A DNA stretch of 64,000 bases, from assembly GCA_038002745.1 (NCBI GenBank), contig JBBODD010000001.1, positions 434,001-498,000 on the forward strand, written 5' to 3'. The position numbers were made by a program, and so were the translations under genes. Numbering within the stretch: position 1 is the first letter of the stretch; each line of letters starts with the position of its first letter. Source of the stretch: Bacillus sp. FSL H8-0547 (GTDB lineage Bacteria > Bacillota > Bacilli > Bacillales > Bacillaceae). Under the pieces are notes generated by a model, which saw nothing but the letters and a program-made list of their open reading frames with translations, did no database searches and was not told the origin of the DNA. Of the stretch, positions 9,301 through 24,300 are shown piece after piece.

Positions 9301-12300
9301 CTGCCTCCCGGAAACTACAATGTTGTCGTCAATGCTCAGGATTTTCAGTCTGCTATTGCAGGAGCAATCGTTGCAGCAGATGCAACAACAGTGGTTAATG
9401 TAAGTCTGACGCCAAATCCCGGATCTATTACCGGAACAATCTCTCCTGTCCTGCAAAACACGATTGTCCAGTTGTATACAGGTCAAGGTGTTTTTATTCA
9501 AAGCACCCTTGCCGATAGCAGCGGAAACTATCAGTTTTTAAATCTTGCGCCTGGCAACTACATTGTGACGGCATCCGCTCCGGATTATACGACAGAATCA
9601 GCAGGCGCTGTGGTGGTTTCAAACGCAGCTTCAACTGTCAATCTCACAATAAATCCAAATCCTGCATCAATCAGCGGGACCGTGCTTGACCCAAATGGCG
9701 CACCCGTTCCGAATGCAATTGTGCGTGTAGTGGACGCAAATGAGACCCTTCTCGGCCTGGCGGGAACTGATGCAGACGGTGCCTATGCAATCGGAAACCT
9801 TCCCCCAGGTTCGTTCACGGTAATTGCTTCTGCGTCTTCTTTCGGATCCGACCTGACCGGTGTAACGCTTCAGCCGGGAGGAAATGTTCAGAATGTCAAT
9901 TTCACTTTAACACCAGACCCCGGTACCTTGAGCGGCCTTGTATTCAACCAGTCAAATGGCGCTCCGCTTCCGGGAGCAACGGTTGTAGTCCGTCAGGCTA
10001 CAGGTTCTGGAATTATTGCTGCCACAGTCACATCAGGTCCTGACGGAAACTTCCTTGTACAGGGACTCTCACCAGGAAGCTATACAGTCACTGCCTCTCT
10101 TTCAGACTTTGGAACGGGAACGACTGGTGCTACTGTAGTAAGCGACACGGTGACTACGGCAAATATCTCTCTTGTTCAGTTAACAGGCACAATCAGCGGG
10201 CAGCTTAGGGATCCTGACGGAAACCCGGTTACAGGAGAAAATCTTCAGGTCAGGCTTATTGACCTAAATGGCGTGCTCATTCAAACGCTTGTGGCACAGC
10301 CGGATGGAACATTTGTCTTTCTTGATATCCTGCCTGGCAGCTATATTCTGAATGCTTCTGCCGCTGGATTTCAGGCAGCTTCAATCGGTGTTCAAGTGGA
10401 AGCAAATCAAGTTACACAAGCCATTGTCACCCTGCTTCCGTCTCCAGCTGTTTTAACAGGTCAGGTCCTTAACCAGCAGACTGCAACAGGGATTGCAGGA
10501 GCCCTAGTTACAGTTACAAATCCGAATACGGGTATTCTTATTGGCAGCGGGACTTCCAATCAAGACGGCACGTTTACAATCAGTAACCTTCCTGCCGGGT
10601 CGTTTCTTGCAAGTGCAGATGCGCAAAATTTTGGCACTGCATCTGTCGCCGTTATCTTAACAGCGGGGCAGACTGCAAATACGCTCCTTTCCCTCACGCC
10701 GAATCCGGGCAGTGCGGCAGGATTTGTTGTTAACAGAGAAAATGGGAATACGCTCCCTGGAGCAAGTATTCAGATTTTTGACCAGACGGGGGCATCCGTT
10801 GTTTCAGTCGTCAGCAATGCTCAGGGGCAATTTACAGCGGCAAGCCTTGCACCTGGAAATTATACGGCGATTGCTTCTGTCCAGGGTTTTACAAGCCAGA
10901 CCATCAGCTTTATCGTTTTTTCAGATACGCAGTCAACTGCAAGCTTTGCGCTGGATCCTAATCCTTCCCAAATCCGTGGAACAGTGACGAATGCCGGAAC
11001 CGGAGATCCTGTCGCGGGAGCAAGTATCATTGTCCGACAGTTTACTTCAACCGGCCCGATTATCACGACAACGGCAACGGATTCATTTGGTTTTTATTCA
11101 GCAGCCAATTTGCCTCAGGGAACGTTTACCGTCATTGTTCTGGACCCATTGTTCAGTTCCCAGGCTTCAACAGTTGCACTTGAGCCAGGGGAAATTGAAG
11201 ATGTCAATTTTGCCCTGGAACAGCTTCCTTCAGCTGTCCAAGGTACCATCACAGACGCAGATACAGGCCAGCCGTTAATAAATACGCTAGTGAGCTTGTT
11301 TGATGATACCGGCATTTTAGTTACTCAAACGCAGACGGATATTAATGGCTTCTACCAAATCAACGGATTTTCCGCCGGAAATTATACAAATACGTTTACA
11401 AACCCTAATTTCCAGTCCCAGTCGTTCAGTTTCACAGCCGAGCCGAATCAGACGTCTGTTATTAACGCTGCACTGCTTGCAGACCCGGGAGGCATTACTG
11501 GGCAAGTATTTGACGGACAGACGTTTACTCCGCTTGCCGGTGCTTCTGTTCTCGTTTATCCTGCACTTGGAATCAATCCGATTGCATCCCTTGTAACAGA
11601 TGGAACAGGCCGTTATACACTTGACAGCCTTCCGCCGGGATCTTATCTTCTTGTTGGCTCATACACGAACTATGCAACATCTTCCACAGGGATTACAGTC
11701 CAGTCAAATGCTGTTTCCAGCTCGGATATTGTTTTAACACCAGATCCATCTTCCCTGTCAGGTACGGTCACATCCGAGTTCGGCCAGCCGATTTTTAACG
11801 CAACTGTCCGGATCCTTGACCAAAATGAAACGGTTCTTGGAACAGCCGTAACAAACGAATTTGGTCAGTACGCCATTACCAATTTACCTGAAGGCAACCA
11901 GCAGATCATTGTTTCCGCACCAGGCTTTGCCACGCAGCTCGGAGGGGTCATTCTTTCTCCCGGTCAACTGACGGAGAATGTTAACTTTGTATTAACTGCG
12001 AATGCAGGAAGCATTGCCGGTCTCATTACGGCTTCTGATACCGGCCAGCCAATAACAGGAGCCATAGCCGTTGTAAGGACGATTGCAGGCGTACCTGTTG
12101 TGGTTGCATCTACTTCCACCGATGAAACTGGAAACTACTTTATTCCGGATCTTCAGCCGGGTTCCTATACGGTTACAGGATCTGCATCAGGTTTTGGCAT
12201 TTCTGTAGTCGGAGCCATTGTCGTCAGTGATCAGACAACTCAGGCGGATATCAGTCTGCCCCGTCTTGTCGGTTCGATTTCAGGAACGGTTACAGATATT

Positions 12301-15300
12301 CAGGGAAATGCCCTGCTAAACATTCCTATTCAAATTAGGGTCTTTGATCAAAGCGGTATTCTTTTGCAGACACTTGCTGCCCAATCAGACGGAACATTTC
12401 TCATCACAAACTTGCCGCCTGGTTCCTATCAGCTGACAATTCTGGCAGAGAACTATGCTGCGATGATGGTTGGAGCATCTGTTACAGCCAATGAAACGAC
12501 AACTCTTTCCGTTTCCCTTTCGCCAAATCCGGGGACAGCCGCAGGCCAGGTTCTGAGCGCTCAAACTGGTGATCCGATACCAGGAGCCATCGTGACGGTT
12601 ACAGACACCAATGGTTTGCCGATCGGCAGCACCGTTACAGACAGCGGCGGAAATTTTATTATTCCTAATTTGCCGACTGGAACACTTGTGATTTCAGCTG
12701 TTGCACCTGATTTCGGGTCTGACTCTCGTTCCGTCATCTTAACGCCGGGAGGCACGGCTGCAACCATATTGAGCTTAACGCCGAACCCGGGAATCATCAG
12801 CGGTTTTGTAACAAACGGCCAATCGGGAGATCCCCTCCAAGGTGCTGTTCTTCAGGTGTTTGACAGCACACGGGCGCTCGTTGGAACGCTGACGACTGAT
12901 GCTGCCGGCTTCTATCAATTTGCTAACCTTTCACCTGGCCAGTACAGAATTATTGCGACAGCTGCGAATTTCGGCTCAGATGTTCAGGATGTAACGGTTT
13001 TGTCAAACCAGACGACAAGCGCAAATTTTGCATTGGCACCGAATCCGGGATCCATCTTTGGAACGGTCGTCAATCAGCAAACCGGGGAATTTATAACAGG
13101 GGCAGCAATTGTCATCCGTCAATTTTCACCAACAGGACCTATTATCCAGTCAACGGCAACAGACAGCAGCGGACAATTCACCGTGCTGAATCTTCAGCCG
13201 GGGACGTATGCCATCACAGCATCAAACGTAAACTTCGGCACTCAGACAGCAACGGTACTGGTTCAATCAAACGCTGTTACAACTGCAGCGCTTGCCCTTC
13301 CTCCAAATCCCGGCGCAGTTACCGGTACGGTAACATCTGCTCAGACAGGGGATCCCCTGGTCAATACGCAAGTTCGCGTTTTGAATGACAACGGCATTTT
13401 AGCTGCAGTCGTACAGACGGATATAAATGGTGTATACCTGGTGCAGGGATTGACGCCGGGCACCTACACCATCGTCCTGATTAATGAAGATTTCCAAAGC
13501 AGAACGATAGGTGCAATTATCGGTGCAGGAGAGACTGTTACCGTAAATGCTGCTCTCGCTCCGAATCCGGGAAGTATTACAGGAGTGATTTCAGATGCTG
13601 TATCCGGTACACCGCTGCAAGGTGCCATTGTTCAGCTATTCCCTGCTCAAAGCCTGATACCGATTGCAAATGCAGCTTCTGACCAAAACGGGCAATATAC
13701 ATTTTCCGGTATTGAACCTGGTGAGTATATAGCAGCTGCAAGTGCAGAAAATTACGCCCGCGGAACGGCTGGGGCAACTGTGTTTCCGAATGCTCAGGCA
13801 GTCTTGAACATTGGGCTCACTCCGAATCCGGCAGCCGTTGCCGGAACCATCACCCAAAACGGCGGCACTCCTGTTGGCGGTGCAACAGTCCGTATTCTGG
13901 ATCAGAATGAAACCGTTCTTGGAACAGGTATAACAGATCAAAACGGAAACTATACGATTGGAAATCTGCCTCAGGGCAATCTAGCGGCCGTCATTTCCGC
14001 TTCAGGATTCGGCACTTTGCTGACCGGTGTTACCTTAAGTCCTGGTCAGACGACGACTTTGAACGCACAGCTTGTGCCAAATGCAGGATCCATCAGCGGA
14101 ACCGTTACCGATCAGCTGACAGGACTGCCAATTGCCGGTGCTGATATCGTTGTCAGAAGATCAGGAGCTGCATCGATCATTGTTGCTAATGTAACAACAG
14201 ATACAAACGGAACGTATTTCGTCTCAGATCTCGCACCCGGAACGTATACAATCACAGCCGTACGAAACGGATATGGTGCAGCTGCGACAGGTGCAACAGT
14301 CGTAAGCGACGTGAACACGTCCGCTCCAGTCAGCTTGACGCCGCTGTCCGGGAGCATTGCCGGCACAATTACAGACCCTCAGGGCAATCCGATTACTGGA
14401 AACAACCTTCAAGTTCAACTGTTTAATCAGAATGGCCAGCTCGTTAAAACGGTTCTCGCAGGTTCTGACGGTTCTTTCGCCGTTAATGGCCTTGCGCCTG
14501 GGACGTATCAGGTTGTTGTGACTGCACCAAACTATGCGACAGGAACATTCAGCAGCACCGTTATTTCAGAACAGACTACCGCTTTAAACCCTGTTCTGCA
14601 GCCAAATCCCGCAGCTGTGAATGTTACGGTTACAAGCGCTGATACCGGCACGCCGATATCAGGAGCCATCATATCAATTTCTCTTCCAAGCGGGACAGTT
14701 GTCGGCATTGGGGTCACGGATGCTAACGGGTTTGCTGCAATTGGGAACTTGCCTCCGCAGTCTCTTAACTTGTCCATAACAGCCGAGAATTTCTCAAGCT
14801 TCTCGCAGGCTGTTAATCTGTCACCAGGCCAGACTTTGAATACTGCCGTTTCTTTGGCAGCCCAGATCGGAACGCTGTCAGGAAGCGTGTTTAATGCCGG
14901 CACATCTTCACCTATTACCGGTGCAACGATTGAAGTTTTTGATTTTACTAGAGGATTAATCGCAACTGTCGCCACAGATGCGTTCGGAAACTACCTGGTT
15001 CAAAATCTCTCTGCAGGTGTCAACCGTGTCATTGCTTCAGCAGAAAATTTTGGCTCAACCGTTCAGGAAGCAACTGTTTTTGCCAATCAGCAAACCGTTC
15101 TCAATTTTTCGCTGCCGCCAAACCCTGGAACAATTCAAGGCACCGTTGTCAATCAGCAGACAGGCGATCCGATTTCAGGCGCTGCTGTTGTCATCAGACA
15201 GTTTTCACCTACAGGGCCTGCTGTAGATTCTGTCTTTACTAACCAAAACGGCGAGTTTACAGTTAATAATTTGGCTCCTGGAGCTTACACGGTCATTTCT

Positions 15301-18300
15301 TCTGCTGAAAACTTCGGCACACAGGCAGGTTCCGTATTCGTCTCGTCAAATGCTGTGTCAGCTATTAATCTTGCACTCATTCCAAACCCAGGGTCCGTTC
15401 AGGGAACACTGACAGATTCACAGACGGGTACGGCGATTGCAGGGGCACTGGTCAGAATTCAAAACAGCAATGGCGCCATTGTCCAGGAGGTTCAGACAGA
15501 CAGTGAAGGAGTCTACACAATTGACGGGCTTGCACCGGGAAACTACTCGCTCATCGGTATTGCCCAGACATTCCAGCGCGCATCAGTTGGTTTCAATGTT
15601 GCTTCAAATGCAACAACGATAGTCAATTTAGCACTCGATCCTAATCCCGGTTCTATTACCGGAAGAGTGACAGATCAGCAGACAGGGAGAGCACTTGAGG
15701 GAGCCTCGGTTCAGATCTTCCCGGTTCAAGGTCTCTTTCCGGTTGCGAATGCTCTTACTGACCAAAATGGAAACTACTCGGTCATCGGTCTTGCTCCTGG
15801 AGAGTATATTTCCGCTGCGGATACTTCCAATTATGCACGCGGAGCTATCGGTGCCATTGTAACCGCAGATCAAACAACAATAGCCAACCTTGCTCTCATG
15901 CCAAATCCTGCCGCAATCAGCGGCACTGTCACTAGTACAGGAGGGCAGCCCGTTCAAAATGCAAGCGTCAGAGTTCTTGATCAAAATGAGACAGTGCTTG
16001 GAAGCGCACTGACCGACCAGAACGGAAGCTATGTGATCAGCGGCCTCCCGCCAGGTTCTCAAACCGTGATTGTGACGTCAGAGACGTTCGCAGGGCAAAT
16101 CAGCGGAGTGACACTTGCACCGGGAGATTTCCTCCAGAATATCAACTTTATCCTGACTCCGAACCCTGGAGCCATTGAAGGAACTATAAGCAATGCCCAG
16201 ACAGGTGATCCGATTGCAGGCGCCATTTCCATTGTCCGCCTGACAGGAGGAACGGGTGTAATTGTGGCAAATGACGTAACGGATTCAGACGGGTTCTATT
16301 CCGTGACCGGCCTTGCTCCAGGTACGTATACGGTAACAGCCTCAAAGACAGGTTTTGGAACAGCTTCTGTAGGTGCGGTTGTGTTCAGCAATACGACGAC
16401 ATCAGCAAACCTGCAGCTGAGCCCGAACACAGGAGCCATTTCCGGGATCATCGCTGATCTTCAGGGAAGTCCGATTCTTGGAATGGGCGTACAAATTCAA
16501 GTTTATGACCAAAGCGGGTCACTTGTTAAAACACTACTGGCGCAGACAGACGGTTCCTATACTGTTCTTGATTTACTGCCGGGCAGCTACACCCTTGTCA
16601 TCACTGCACCGGACTTTGCTGCTGCAACAATCGGAGCCATCGTTGTTTCTGATCAGACTACACAGGCAAATGTCGCCCTGACGCCAAATCCCGCGTCAAT
16701 TACAGGGCAAGTATTGAATGCAGGCACAGGGGATGCCATTAATGGAGCGCTGGTCACTGTAACAGACTTAAACGGCCTTGTACTGGCATCGGCAACGAGC
16801 GGAATAGATGGAAGCTTTACGATTCAGAACCTTCCGCCTGCCACTTTACTTGTGTCAGCCGTTTTCCAGGGCTTTGGCGGTGACTCTAAAGCCGTCCTGC
16901 TTTCACCTGGTCAAATTGGAACAACCACTCTGTCTCTCACGCCAAATCCCGGTACTTTGACAGGTTCTGTCGTAAATGTCCTGAATAACCAGCCAATTCC
17001 AGGTGCAGTCCTGCAAGTGTTCGATTCTACAGGTGCTCTCGCTGCTACAGTACTGTCAAATGATAACGGTTTTTACCAGGTTCAGAATTTGGCTCCGGGA
17101 ACGTACCGGGTAATAGCCTCAGCAGCAAATTTCGGCTCTGCTGCCCAGGATGCAGCAATTGCATCAAACGCTGTGACGACACTGTTGTTCCAGCTTCAGC
17201 CAAATCCCGGAACGATTACGGGAACGGTTTATAACGAGCAGACCGGTGCGCCCATCCAGAATGCAAGTGTGGTCATCAGGCAATTTTCCGCCGCCGGGCC
17301 TGCAGTAGCAACAACAGCAACGAACGCCCAAGGAGAATTTGCCGTATTTAACCTGGTGCCTGGAACCTATACCATTATCGCTTCTCAGCAGAGTTTCGGC
17401 ACTCAGGCAGCTTCAGCGTCTGTCGCATCTAACGAGACCACTGAAGTGCAGCTGAATCTTCCGCCAAATCCTGGTTCCGTTCAGGGTACGATTATCAATG
17501 CGCAGACAGGAACACCACTGCCGGATACACTCATTAGAATCATCGATTCAGGAGGCGTGCTGGTCGCCGTTTCTCAGACAGATGTAAACGGGGTTTACCG
17601 GGTTGACGGCCTCGCACCCGGCAGCTATACACTCGTTGCTGTAAATGCCGAGTTCCAGAACCAGACGCTTGGGTTTACGGCCATATCTGACCAGACAGTC
17701 ACGTTAAATTCGGCATTAAATCCAAATCCGGGAAGCATTACCGGAACGGTTTTAAACGCTCAAACTTCAGCGCCAATTGCAGGAGCATCCATTCTGATTT
17801 TCCCGTCAGGAAGCTTTATTCCTGTCTTTGAGACAGCTGCTGATCAAAATGGCAGCTTTACAGCCGGCAGCCTTCAGCCTGGTGCATACAGCGTCACGGC
17901 AGCCGCATCCAATTTCGGAACCATATCTGTCGGTGCCCTGGTTTCTTCAGGAGCCGCAACCGCTGTCGAGATTTCTCTTTCTCCTCTTCCGGCAGCGATA
18001 TCTGGTCAAATCACAGATCAATCCGGGAATCCTTTGCCGGATGCAGTCATTAGAATTCTTGACCAAAATCAAAACGTTGTCGGTTCCGGCGCAGCTGACC
18101 TGAACGGCAATTATTCCATTGGAAATCTTGCACCGGGAACGTATACGGTCAGTGCTTCTGCCCCTAACTACGGAACGGGCCTTCAGGGCGTTTCCGTCTT
18201 AGCAGACCAGACGCTGACAGGTGTGAACCTTGCGCTCACGGCAAATCCCGGATCCATTTCAGGAACGGTGACAAACATTGCCACAGCTGAACCATTGGCT

Positions 18301-21300
18301 GGAGCAATTGTGACAATTCGAACGCTTCAAGGTGACAGCAATGCAGTTGTGCAAACGGTCAATACAGATGAATCCGGAAATTATCTTGCTCAAGGTCTTG
18401 CACCAGGTTCTTATTCGGTCACGGCAGCCGTCTTCGGTTTTGCCTCACAGACGCAAACAGTGACTGTATCAAGCAATCAAACGGCGACGGCAAATTTTGC
18501 CCTTGCTGCAGAAACCGGAACGATTTCAGGTACAATCCGAGACGGAAATGGAGATCCGATTACAGGCGGCAATATTTTTGTCAGAGTCTTTGATGGAAAT
18601 GGGCTTCTCATCAAATCCATTACTGCAGAACCAGACGGGTCTTACACCGTTATTGATCTTGCGCCCGGGACTTATACGGTTGTTGCACAAGCGCCTGGCT
18701 TTGCGGCATCAGCTGCCGCTGCAGCAGTAGTTGCCAATCAGACAACAGCCCTTGATCTTCAGCTGGCGCCGCTGCCTGCATCAATCACCGGGCAGGTTTT
18801 AAGCCAAGGCACAAATACGCCGCTCCAAGGGGCTGCTGTCACAGCCAGTGTTGCCGGTCAGGTGCTGGCTTCCGCTTTTACGGATGATTCAGGAAACTTC
18901 CAGCTCACTAATCTTCCTGCCGGCACAATTACGCTTACAGTTTCTCAGACAGGATTTGCTGACAACGTTCAAGCAGTCATACTTGATCCGGGTGAAACGG
19001 AGCAAGTAACCGTATCTTTAAGTCCGCTGCTCGGGTCCATTTCAGGGACGGTTATCAATCAGTTGACATCTGATCCGATTGCCGGTGCTATCATTACCAT
19101 CCGTCAATTTTCACCGGCTGGACCTGTCATTGCGACTGCTGTTACAGATGCTCAAGGAACATTTCTTACAGCGAATCTTGAACCAGGATCCTACACGGTC
19201 ATTGCTCAATCGGCCGGGTTTGGCACACAGTCGGCATCAGCCGCCGTTTTTGCAAATGAAGTTGCCAATGTGACAATCGGCCTCACACAAGCTCCGGGAA
19301 CGGTTCAGGGAACCGTCCGCCGCTTAGATACGAACGATCCGATTTCAGGAGCAGCAGTCCAAGTCATACGCCGTGACGGCACTCTTGTAGATGAAGTCAC
19401 TTCAGATGGAGCTGGATTCTACGCGGTTGAAGGGCTCACGTCTGATTTCTATACGCTTGTCGTCTCAAGTCCGGATTATCAGAATCAGTCTGTCGGCTTT
19501 ACGATTCTGCCGGGACAGACGACAACGGTCAATGTATTCCTTGCAGCAAATCCAGGAGTTCTGACCGGAACTGTAACCGACCTCTTCTCTGGCGGTCCAA
19601 TAGCAGGTGCCGTTGTCCTTGTCTTCCCTTCACAGGGAGTTACAGCAATTGCACAAGAACTCACGGATCAAAACGGACAGTTTACGGTTCCGGGTCTCGC
19701 ACCAGGTGAGTACAATGTCGTCGCTTCAGCATCAAATTATGCTAGAAGAGGAACAGGAGCCGTCATTTTTGCAGGACAGACAACAGATATCTCCATTCAG
19801 CTTTCTCCAAATCCGGCGACGATTTCCGGGACTGTCACCGATACCGGAGGAACACCTGTAACAAATGCATCAGTCAGAATTCTTGATGGGAATGAAACAG
19901 TTCTTGGTACGGCAATCACAGATGAATTTGGGAATTACTCTGTGAGCAACCTGCCTCAGGGAACCTTGACGGTCCTTGCATCTGCACCTGATTTTGCCGC
20001 AAGTCTTACAGCTGTTACCGTGACACCAGGACAGCTTTTGACTAATGTGAATATTGCTCTCAATTCACTGTTTGGAAGCATCAGCGGACAGATTACAAAT
20101 GCAGCAACAGGGGATCCGATTGTCGGGGCGATTGCAGTCGTAAGGACTGTCGGAGGAACAAGCGTTATCATTGCAGCAGGCTCAACAGACGGAAACGGAA
20201 ATTATTTATTAGAAGGACTGTCACCAGGTTCTTACTCAGTAGTGGGAACGGCAGCAGGCTTCGGCTCTATTACTGCAGGCGCAATCGTTCAGGCTAATGC
20301 TGTGACTGCAGCAAATATTGCCCTTCCGCCGGATACCGGCATGATTTCAGGCTCACTGACAGACGCGTCTGGAACAGCCATCACCGGGTCAAACATTGCT
20401 GTTCAGGTTTTTGATATCAACGGCATTCTTGTCAAAACCCTGCTTGCTGCATCAGATGGAACGTTTACAATTATGGATCTGGCACCCGGCACATACCTGA
20501 TTCAAATCACAGCACCCAACTATGCCGCTGCTGTTGCCAGTGCCGTCGTCCTTGCCAATGAAACAACGGCTTTGCCTGTCATTCTTTCACCGAATCCTGC
20601 AGCCGTATCAGGGCAGGTCATCAATGCCGTAACATTTGATCCTTTATCCGGTGTTATTGTAACGGTGACAGACTTAAACGGATTGATTGTCGGAAATGCG
20701 GTCAGTGATCAAAACGGACAATTTACAATTCAGAATCTGCCCCCGAATACACTGAACGTTTCTGCTTCTTCAACACAGCCGGGATTCGGCTCTGCTTCTG
20801 TATCGGTTCAGCTTGGACCTGGTGCTGTAAACAGCGTCACCCTCTCCCTGCCGCCAGTTGCCGGATCTCTTACAGGCACAGTCAGGGATGCAGAGACTCA
20901 AAACCCGGTGCCGGGTGCTTCCGTTCAGGTCTTTGATTCTACAAGAGCCCTTGTGGCAACAGTTGTCACGGACCAAAGCGGTCAGTATTTAGTAAATAAC
21001 CTGATTGCAGGCAGTGTCAGAGTGACAGCATCTGCAGCCAATTTCGGCACAGTGGTTCAGGAAACGGCGATTACTGCAAATGCTCAGACGGTTCTTGATT
21101 TTAATTTACCTGCAGATCCGGGCACGATTCAGGGAACGGTGATCAATCAGCTGACAGGACTGCCTCTGAGCGGAGTAAGCATCGTTGTAAGGCAGTTTTC
21201 TCCAACAGGCCCTGTCGTCGCAAGCTCTGCAACAGATGCAAATGGTTTCTTTACCGCTCCGAATCTTGCACCCGGTTCCTATACCGTTCTTGGAACTCTT

Positions 21301-24300
21301 GCAGGCTTCGGAACACAGGCTGGTTCAACGGTTGTTGAATCCGGACAGATATCGATTGTACAGCTCTCTCTCCCGCCAAACCCCGGAACCGTTCAAGGAT
21401 TGGTGACAGAGGCAGGTACCGGAGTGCCTTTAGTCAATACGCTGATTCGAATTGTAGATGTGAACGGTGTGCTCACGGCTGTTGGCCAAACAGATTCAAA
21501 TGGAAGATACAGCATTCAAAATCTGCCTCAGGGCTCATATACCGTTACAGCCATCAACACGAATTATCAGCAGCAGACAATTGGCACAACGATCGTATCC
21601 GGACAGACAGCAACGCTTGATATTGAGCTGGATCCTGATCCAGGTTCCATTACAGGAACAGTCACAAATGCTGCTTCAGGAACGCCGCTCTCAGGAGCTT
21701 TTGTGCAGCTCTTTCCTTCTCAGGGATTGCAGCCTCTTGTCAGTGCGGTCACTGATTCACTTGGCAGATACTCATTTGCAGGCATTAAGCCAGGGACCTA
21801 TTCAATAGCGGCGGATGCCGCAAACTTTGCAAGAGCCATTGTCGGAATATCGGTTGTTTCAAACACGGAATCAACGGCAAATCTTGCGTTGTCTCCAAAT
21901 CCGGCAGCGGTCTCCGGAACAGTCAGTGATTTGTCCGGAAATCCGATTGGAAATGCAACCGTAAGAATCTTGAATGGAAACGAAACCGTTATCGGCACCG
22001 GCATTACCGGAGGAGACGGAACGTATACCATTTCCGGTCTGCCGCCTGGAACATTCAATATCATTGTTTCAGCTGAAGGTTTCAGTTCTTCTGCTGCAGC
22101 AATCACACTGACTCCCGGGGAGTTCCAATCCGGCATTGATTTTTCTCTTGCAGCAAATCCCGGGTCCCTTACAGGCATTGTGACAGATGAAGCGACAGCA
22201 GCCGGATTAGCCGGAGCAAGCATTATCATCCGCAACAGTTCAGGTGTTATCATCGCATCCGCCTTTACAAATACAGACGGCAGGTACACGATTCAGAACC
22301 TTGCACCGGGAACTTACAGCGCTGTGTTTACGGCAGAAGGATATGGATCAGCTGTCATTGGCGCACAAATTATTTCCGGTACAGCCGTTCAGCTTAACGC
22401 ATCACTCGCTGCACTCACCGGCAGCATAACCGGTGCAATAGTTGATCAACAGGGAGATCCGGTCACAGGGCAGGATATCCTTGTGAAAATCTTCAATGAA
22501 AATCTCGTATTGATTGAGGCACTGACTGCTCAAGCTGATGGAACATTCTCTGTCTTTAACCTGATTCCGGGAACATACCTGGTCAATGCTTCAGCCCCGG
22601 GATTTGGGTCAAATACAGTCAGCTCGATTGTTTTTGCCAATCAAGTGACAGCAACGTCCGTTACTCTGACAAATCTGCCTGCCGCATTAACAGGAACCGT
22701 TTCTGACAGCAGCACAGGACTTGGAATTTCAGGTGCTTCAATACTCATCACAAGAACAAATGGTGTCATTATTGCGACAGGATTCAGCGGAGATCAGGGG
22801 GCATTCACGTTCCCGAACCTGCCTTCAGGTACTTTCCTCCTGACAGCACAGGCACCGGGGTATGGAAACGCCACAACGTCCATCATCCTGACGGCGGGAG
22901 AAACGACAACTACTTCGCTTGCCTTGTCTCAGCTCACTGGGCGCCTTTTAGGGCAAGTAACAAGTGCACAAGACCTGGCACCGATTGCAGGAGCTGTCAT
23001 CCAGTTATTTGATGAAAATCGTACACTCATCTTGACAGTCGTGTCCGATGCACGGGGGAATTTCACGGTCCCTGCCCTTTCCCCGGGCCAGTATACAGCC
23101 GTTATTAACGCGCAGGATTTTGGCAGTGAGTTTAGAGGCTTTACCATTACCGCAGGCTCAGATACAGTTCTTGCCATTGACCTGACACCGAACCCCGGCA
23201 TCATTCAGGGATTTGCCACAAATGCTGTGGGCGGCGCTGCAATCCCGAGTGTAAGTGTTATCGTTCGCGCTCTCAGTCCTGCCGGTCCAATCATTGCGAC
23301 AACACTGACCGACAGCAATGGGTTTTATCAGGTCACAGGCCTTGCACCGGGTGCTTACAGTGTTATTTTCAGCGGTGCTCCGTCTTTTGGTTCTCAAATT
23401 GCCAGCGAAACGATTGACCCTGGTGAAACGGAATTCGTCAGTGCCGTTCTGTCCCCTCAGCCAGGTACAGTACAAGGTCAAGTAACCTATGAGGCAGGCT
23501 TTGGGATTTCAGGTGCTCTTGTTCAGCTATTCAGCCTTCAGGGAGGATTGATCCGAAGAGTTCAAACAGATACAGACGGCAATTACTCTATTACCGGCTT
23601 TACAGCGGGAAGCTACACACTGTCTGTTCTTCAGCAAAACTTCCAGTCATCATCAGCTGGATTTGAGGTTCTGCCTGGTCAGACCGCGACAGTGAACTTC
23701 ACCCTGCAGGCAAGTCCCGGGTCAATTACGGGTATTGTAAGGGATGCTGTTACTACTCAGCCGGTTCCCGGAGCCATTGTGCAGCTGTTCCAAAGTCAAA
23801 GTCTGACTCCGATCGCGTTTACTGTCACTGATCAGCAGGGCTCATACACCTTTAGCGGAATCCAGCCAGGCAGCTATCTGGTTACAGCTTCGGAATTTAA
23901 TTACGCGAGCTCATCAATTGGGGCCACAGTCGCTGCAAATCAGCAGGTGCAGGCAAATATTCTGCTTCAGCCTAACCCTGCTTCCATTTCCGGTCAGGTG
24001 ACAGATGCCTTTGGATCACCGATTAATAATGCATCTGTGCGAATTCTTGACCAGAATGAGACACTTGTTGGATTTGCCGTAACCGGAGCTGACGGGACGT
24101 ATGCCATTGGAAACATCCCGACAGGCAGCTTTAAACTCGTCGTTTCAGCCGAAGGCTATCAGACTGCGCTTTCCGGAATCAGTCTCTCAGCGGGAGAGCA
24201 GCGGACAAATGTTAACTTTTCTCTTTCCGCTAATCCCGGCAGCATTTCCGGAAGCGTTACAGATGTATTTGGCAATCCAATTACAGGAGCAGTTGTGACC

